Below, piece after piece: positions 7,067 through 8,547 of a stretch of DNA of 8,547 nt; within the stretch, counting starts at the first letter, position 1, and the number at the start of each line of letters is the position of its first letter. The notes below the pieces were generated by a model. It saw only the letters and a list, made by a program, of their open reading frames with translations. It did no database searches and had not been told where the DNA came from. Both the position numbers and the translations under genes were made by a program. The DNA is taken from contig CAKVCJ010000068.1 of assembly GCA_934725655.1 (NCBI GenBank), forward strand, positions 1-8,547, in the 5' to 3' direction. The DNA comes from an uncultured Brachyspira sp. Its GTDB lineage: Bacteria > Spirochaetota > Brachyspiria > Brachyspirales > Brachyspiraceae.

Positions 7067-7906
7067 TTAATCTATTATAACTGTAACTTTACAATTTTTA
7101 ATAGCCTCTTTTAATTTTTTGGCACTTAATATAATACTTGCATCTTCATTTCCTATTACCAAATCGCTTGAAAATTTTCCTCTTGTACTCCAAGCCACTA
7201 TATTATATGGTTTTTTTCCTGTAAAATTTGTAGAGCTTTGATTAGTGAAGAAAGAGTTAGTGGAATATTTTATATATCCATTGCTGTATGCTATTTTTTT
7301 GTCTATATAAGCAATATCATAAATAGCATCTCCATTTTCATTATATATTGTAGGAAATAATGATGGTTTAAAACCTATTCCTCTGGCATCTATTACAAGC
7401 CCATCATAATCAGTACCTGCATCAATATATGTTACTATAGGGGTTGGTTTATAAATATTCATATTCTGTATAAAATTGGACATTAATTGATTAGTGATAA
7501 TATCTAAAGCCATTAATACTTTAACACTTGTTCTGCTTGGATAAGATACCCCTAATAGTCTTGCATCATTAACGAAGTCCATAACATCTTCTCTTAATTT
7601 GGCATTTTCTTCTATGATGTTATAAACTGTATAATCACCATTAACTATAATATTGCCCAAGGTTTGATAAAGAGTTCTAAAAGTTTCTTCTTCTGCTCTT
7701 TCTTGCAGTATTAATAAGATTTCAGGATGCAATACTTTATCTGTAAGTATATCAGCAGTAGCATCAGCATATATAGTGTATGTTGTATAATCTACTCTTC
7801 CTATTCCTGTATTGATTAATATATTATTATCTCCAACATTGGAAGTAGACTGTGCAAATAGAAGTATGTTTATACTTATAAATAATAAGATAACTTTGAT
7901 ATTCAT
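7067..7906 (-). CDS. Exported envelope protein, LPP20-like (279 aa)
   Basis: I place the start at ATG 7904-7906, giving 279 residues, because GGAG (7913-7916) lies 6 nt upstream. The frame extends to a TTG at 7916-7918, but that codon overlaps the ribosome site itself. The N-terminus MNIKVILLFISINILLFAQS is a signal peptide with no lipobox Cys, so the product is probably periplasmic or outer-membrane associated. The first half after the signal has a GRVDYTTYTIYADATADI segment and a long helix with Glu/Ala and Arg, recalling LPP20/FlgT-N-like proteins. The second half has GLVIDARGIGFKPSLFPTIY followed by an 'IY' and later a 'VIGNEDASII...' segment. I recall a similar DARG-x-G-x-x-P-x-x-x-P-x-I/V pattern in uncharacterised exported proteins of deltaproteobacteria and spirochaetes. 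No function is established. It follows the ankyrin gene by 63 bp and precedes the DUF4132 gene by 15 bp, indicating an operon. Confidence 0.8.
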   Translation of the reverse strand: MNIKVILLFISINILLFAQSTSNVGDNNILINTGIGRVDYTTYTIYADATADILTDKVLHPEILLILQERAEEETFRTLYQTLGNIIVNGDYTVYNIIEENAKLREDVMDFVNDARLLGVSYPSRTSVKVLMALDIITNQLMSNFIQNMNIYKPTPIVTYIDAGTDYDGLVIDARGIGFKPSLFPTIYNENGDAIYDIAYIDKKIAYSNGYIKYSTNSFFTNQSSTNFTGKKPYNIVAWSTRGKFSSDLVIGNEDASIILSAKKLKEAIKNCKVTVIID

Positions 7907-7969
7907 TATACTCTCCAATATACTGCAAATATTTTCGGTTTATATAAAAAATACTTAAAGACATTTTTA

Positions 7970-8547
7970 TTATTCATCATTATATAATTTTTGTAAATAG
8001 TTAGAGACATTTATTTTATTATTATATTTTAACACTTCATAGGCTTTTAGTCCGATTGAATTTCTGCTTTTATAATCTATATCATTATAAATTAAATATC
8101 TGGCTATTTCTATTTTAGCGGCATAAAATATAGCATTTTGTCCCCAATCGTCTTTTTCATTAATGTCCACTTTTACTTTTTCTATTAAATATTTTACTAA
8201 GTCTAAATTTTCACTTTCAACAGCATATATCAATATATTTTTGCCCAAAATGTCTTTTTGATTAATATTGCTTTTCTCTTTTATGAGTAATTGCACAGAC
8301 ATAATATTTCCTTTTTCTGCAGCAGTGAGAAGTGCTGTTTTTCCTTTATTGTCTATAGCATTTACATCTGCATTATTTTCTATTAGAAGATTTAATATAT
8401 ATGGATAGTCTGCTGAGAGTATTAAAGCATTTTCACCATTTGAGTTTGTAATATTTATTTCTGCTTTTTGGTCTATTATATAATCAACTAAATCATAATA
8501 TCCTATTGATGAGGCTTCCATTAAAATAGTATTGCCGTTTGTGTTTG
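7970..8547 (-). CDS. Ankyrin-repeat protein, C-terminal part (5' end beyond window)
   Basis: The frame is open from the TAA at 7970-7972 to the right edge. The ATG at 8519-8521 is internal: the codons upstream of it read NTNGNTIL and complete an ankyrin repeat, so the true start is outside the window. About five repeats of roughly 33 residues follow. Each has the pattern x-G-x-T/N-A/I-L-hydrophobic-x-A, a second helix with LV..LI, and an A-D/E-I/V-N-turn, for example NKGKTALLTAAEKG and VQLLIKEKSNINQKD. The last unit (SIGLKAYEVL...) is degenerate and forms the C-terminal cap before LYNDE. Ankyrin repeats bind proteins and carry no catalytic activity themselves. No other domain is visible in this part. 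The gene sits 63 bp upstream of the exported LPP20-like gene on the same strand and is probably cotranscribed with it. Location in the cell cannot be judged without the N-terminus. Confidence 0.9.
   Translation of the reverse strand, partial: NTNGNTILMEASSIGYYDLVDYIIDQKAEINITNSNGENALILSADYPYILNLLIENNADVNAIDNKGKTALLTAAEKGNIMSVQLLIKEKSNINQKDILGKNILIYAVESENLDLVKYLIEKVKVDINEKDDWGQNAIFYAAKIEIARYLIYNDIDYKSRNSIGLKAYEVLKYNNKINVSNYLQKLYNDE

Overview
The window is strongly AT-rich with standard codon use (Trp is read as TGG). It most resembles an intestinal spirochaete of the genus Brachyspira. The grounds are the base composition, the Ile/Asn/Lys/Tyr-rich proteins, an ankyrin-repeat gene next to a large DUF4132 protein, and a GC-rich intergenic repeat of a kind I recall from Brachyspira genomes. 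This assignment is pattern recognition and was not checked against a database.

Layout. Positions 1-115 (minus) hold the first 38 codons of an RND-family efflux transporter, with a good Shine-Dalgarno sequence, a plausible promoter and a perfect 12-bp palindrome just upstream. Positions 387-1772 (minus) encode a complete MATE-family exporter, so two export genes of different families lie in tandem. A 354-bp divergent intergenic region (1773-2126) separates MATE from a plus-strand sodium:neurotransmitter-symporter-family (NSS) transporter at 2127-3512, which ends at a clear intrinsic terminator (3539-3573).

The 377-bp convergent gap that follows (3513-3889) contains a structured GC-rich island at about 3607-3855. 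It appears to be a non-coding dispersed repeat built from several nested and competing hairpins.

The rest of the window is a minus-strand cluster, probably one operon, read from right to left. It begins with an ankyrin-repeat protein whose 5' part lies beyond the right edge (7970 to >8547). Next is an exported 279-residue protein resembling LPP20-type envelope proteins (7067-7906; I place its start at an ATG 12 nt inside the longest open frame). Last is a 1053-residue protein with a C-terminal DUF4132 (MolR-like) region (3890-7051), which starts 15 nt after the preceding stop and has no Shine-Dalgarno sequence of its own.

The left part is therefore a membrane-transport neighbourhood: two exporters and a Na+-coupled amino-acid-type importer. 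The right part is an uncharacterised three-gene cluster joining an ankyrin protein, an envelope protein and a large helical-repeat/DUF4132 protein. No rRNA, tRNA, CRISPR array, transposase, phage gene or riboswitch was recognised.
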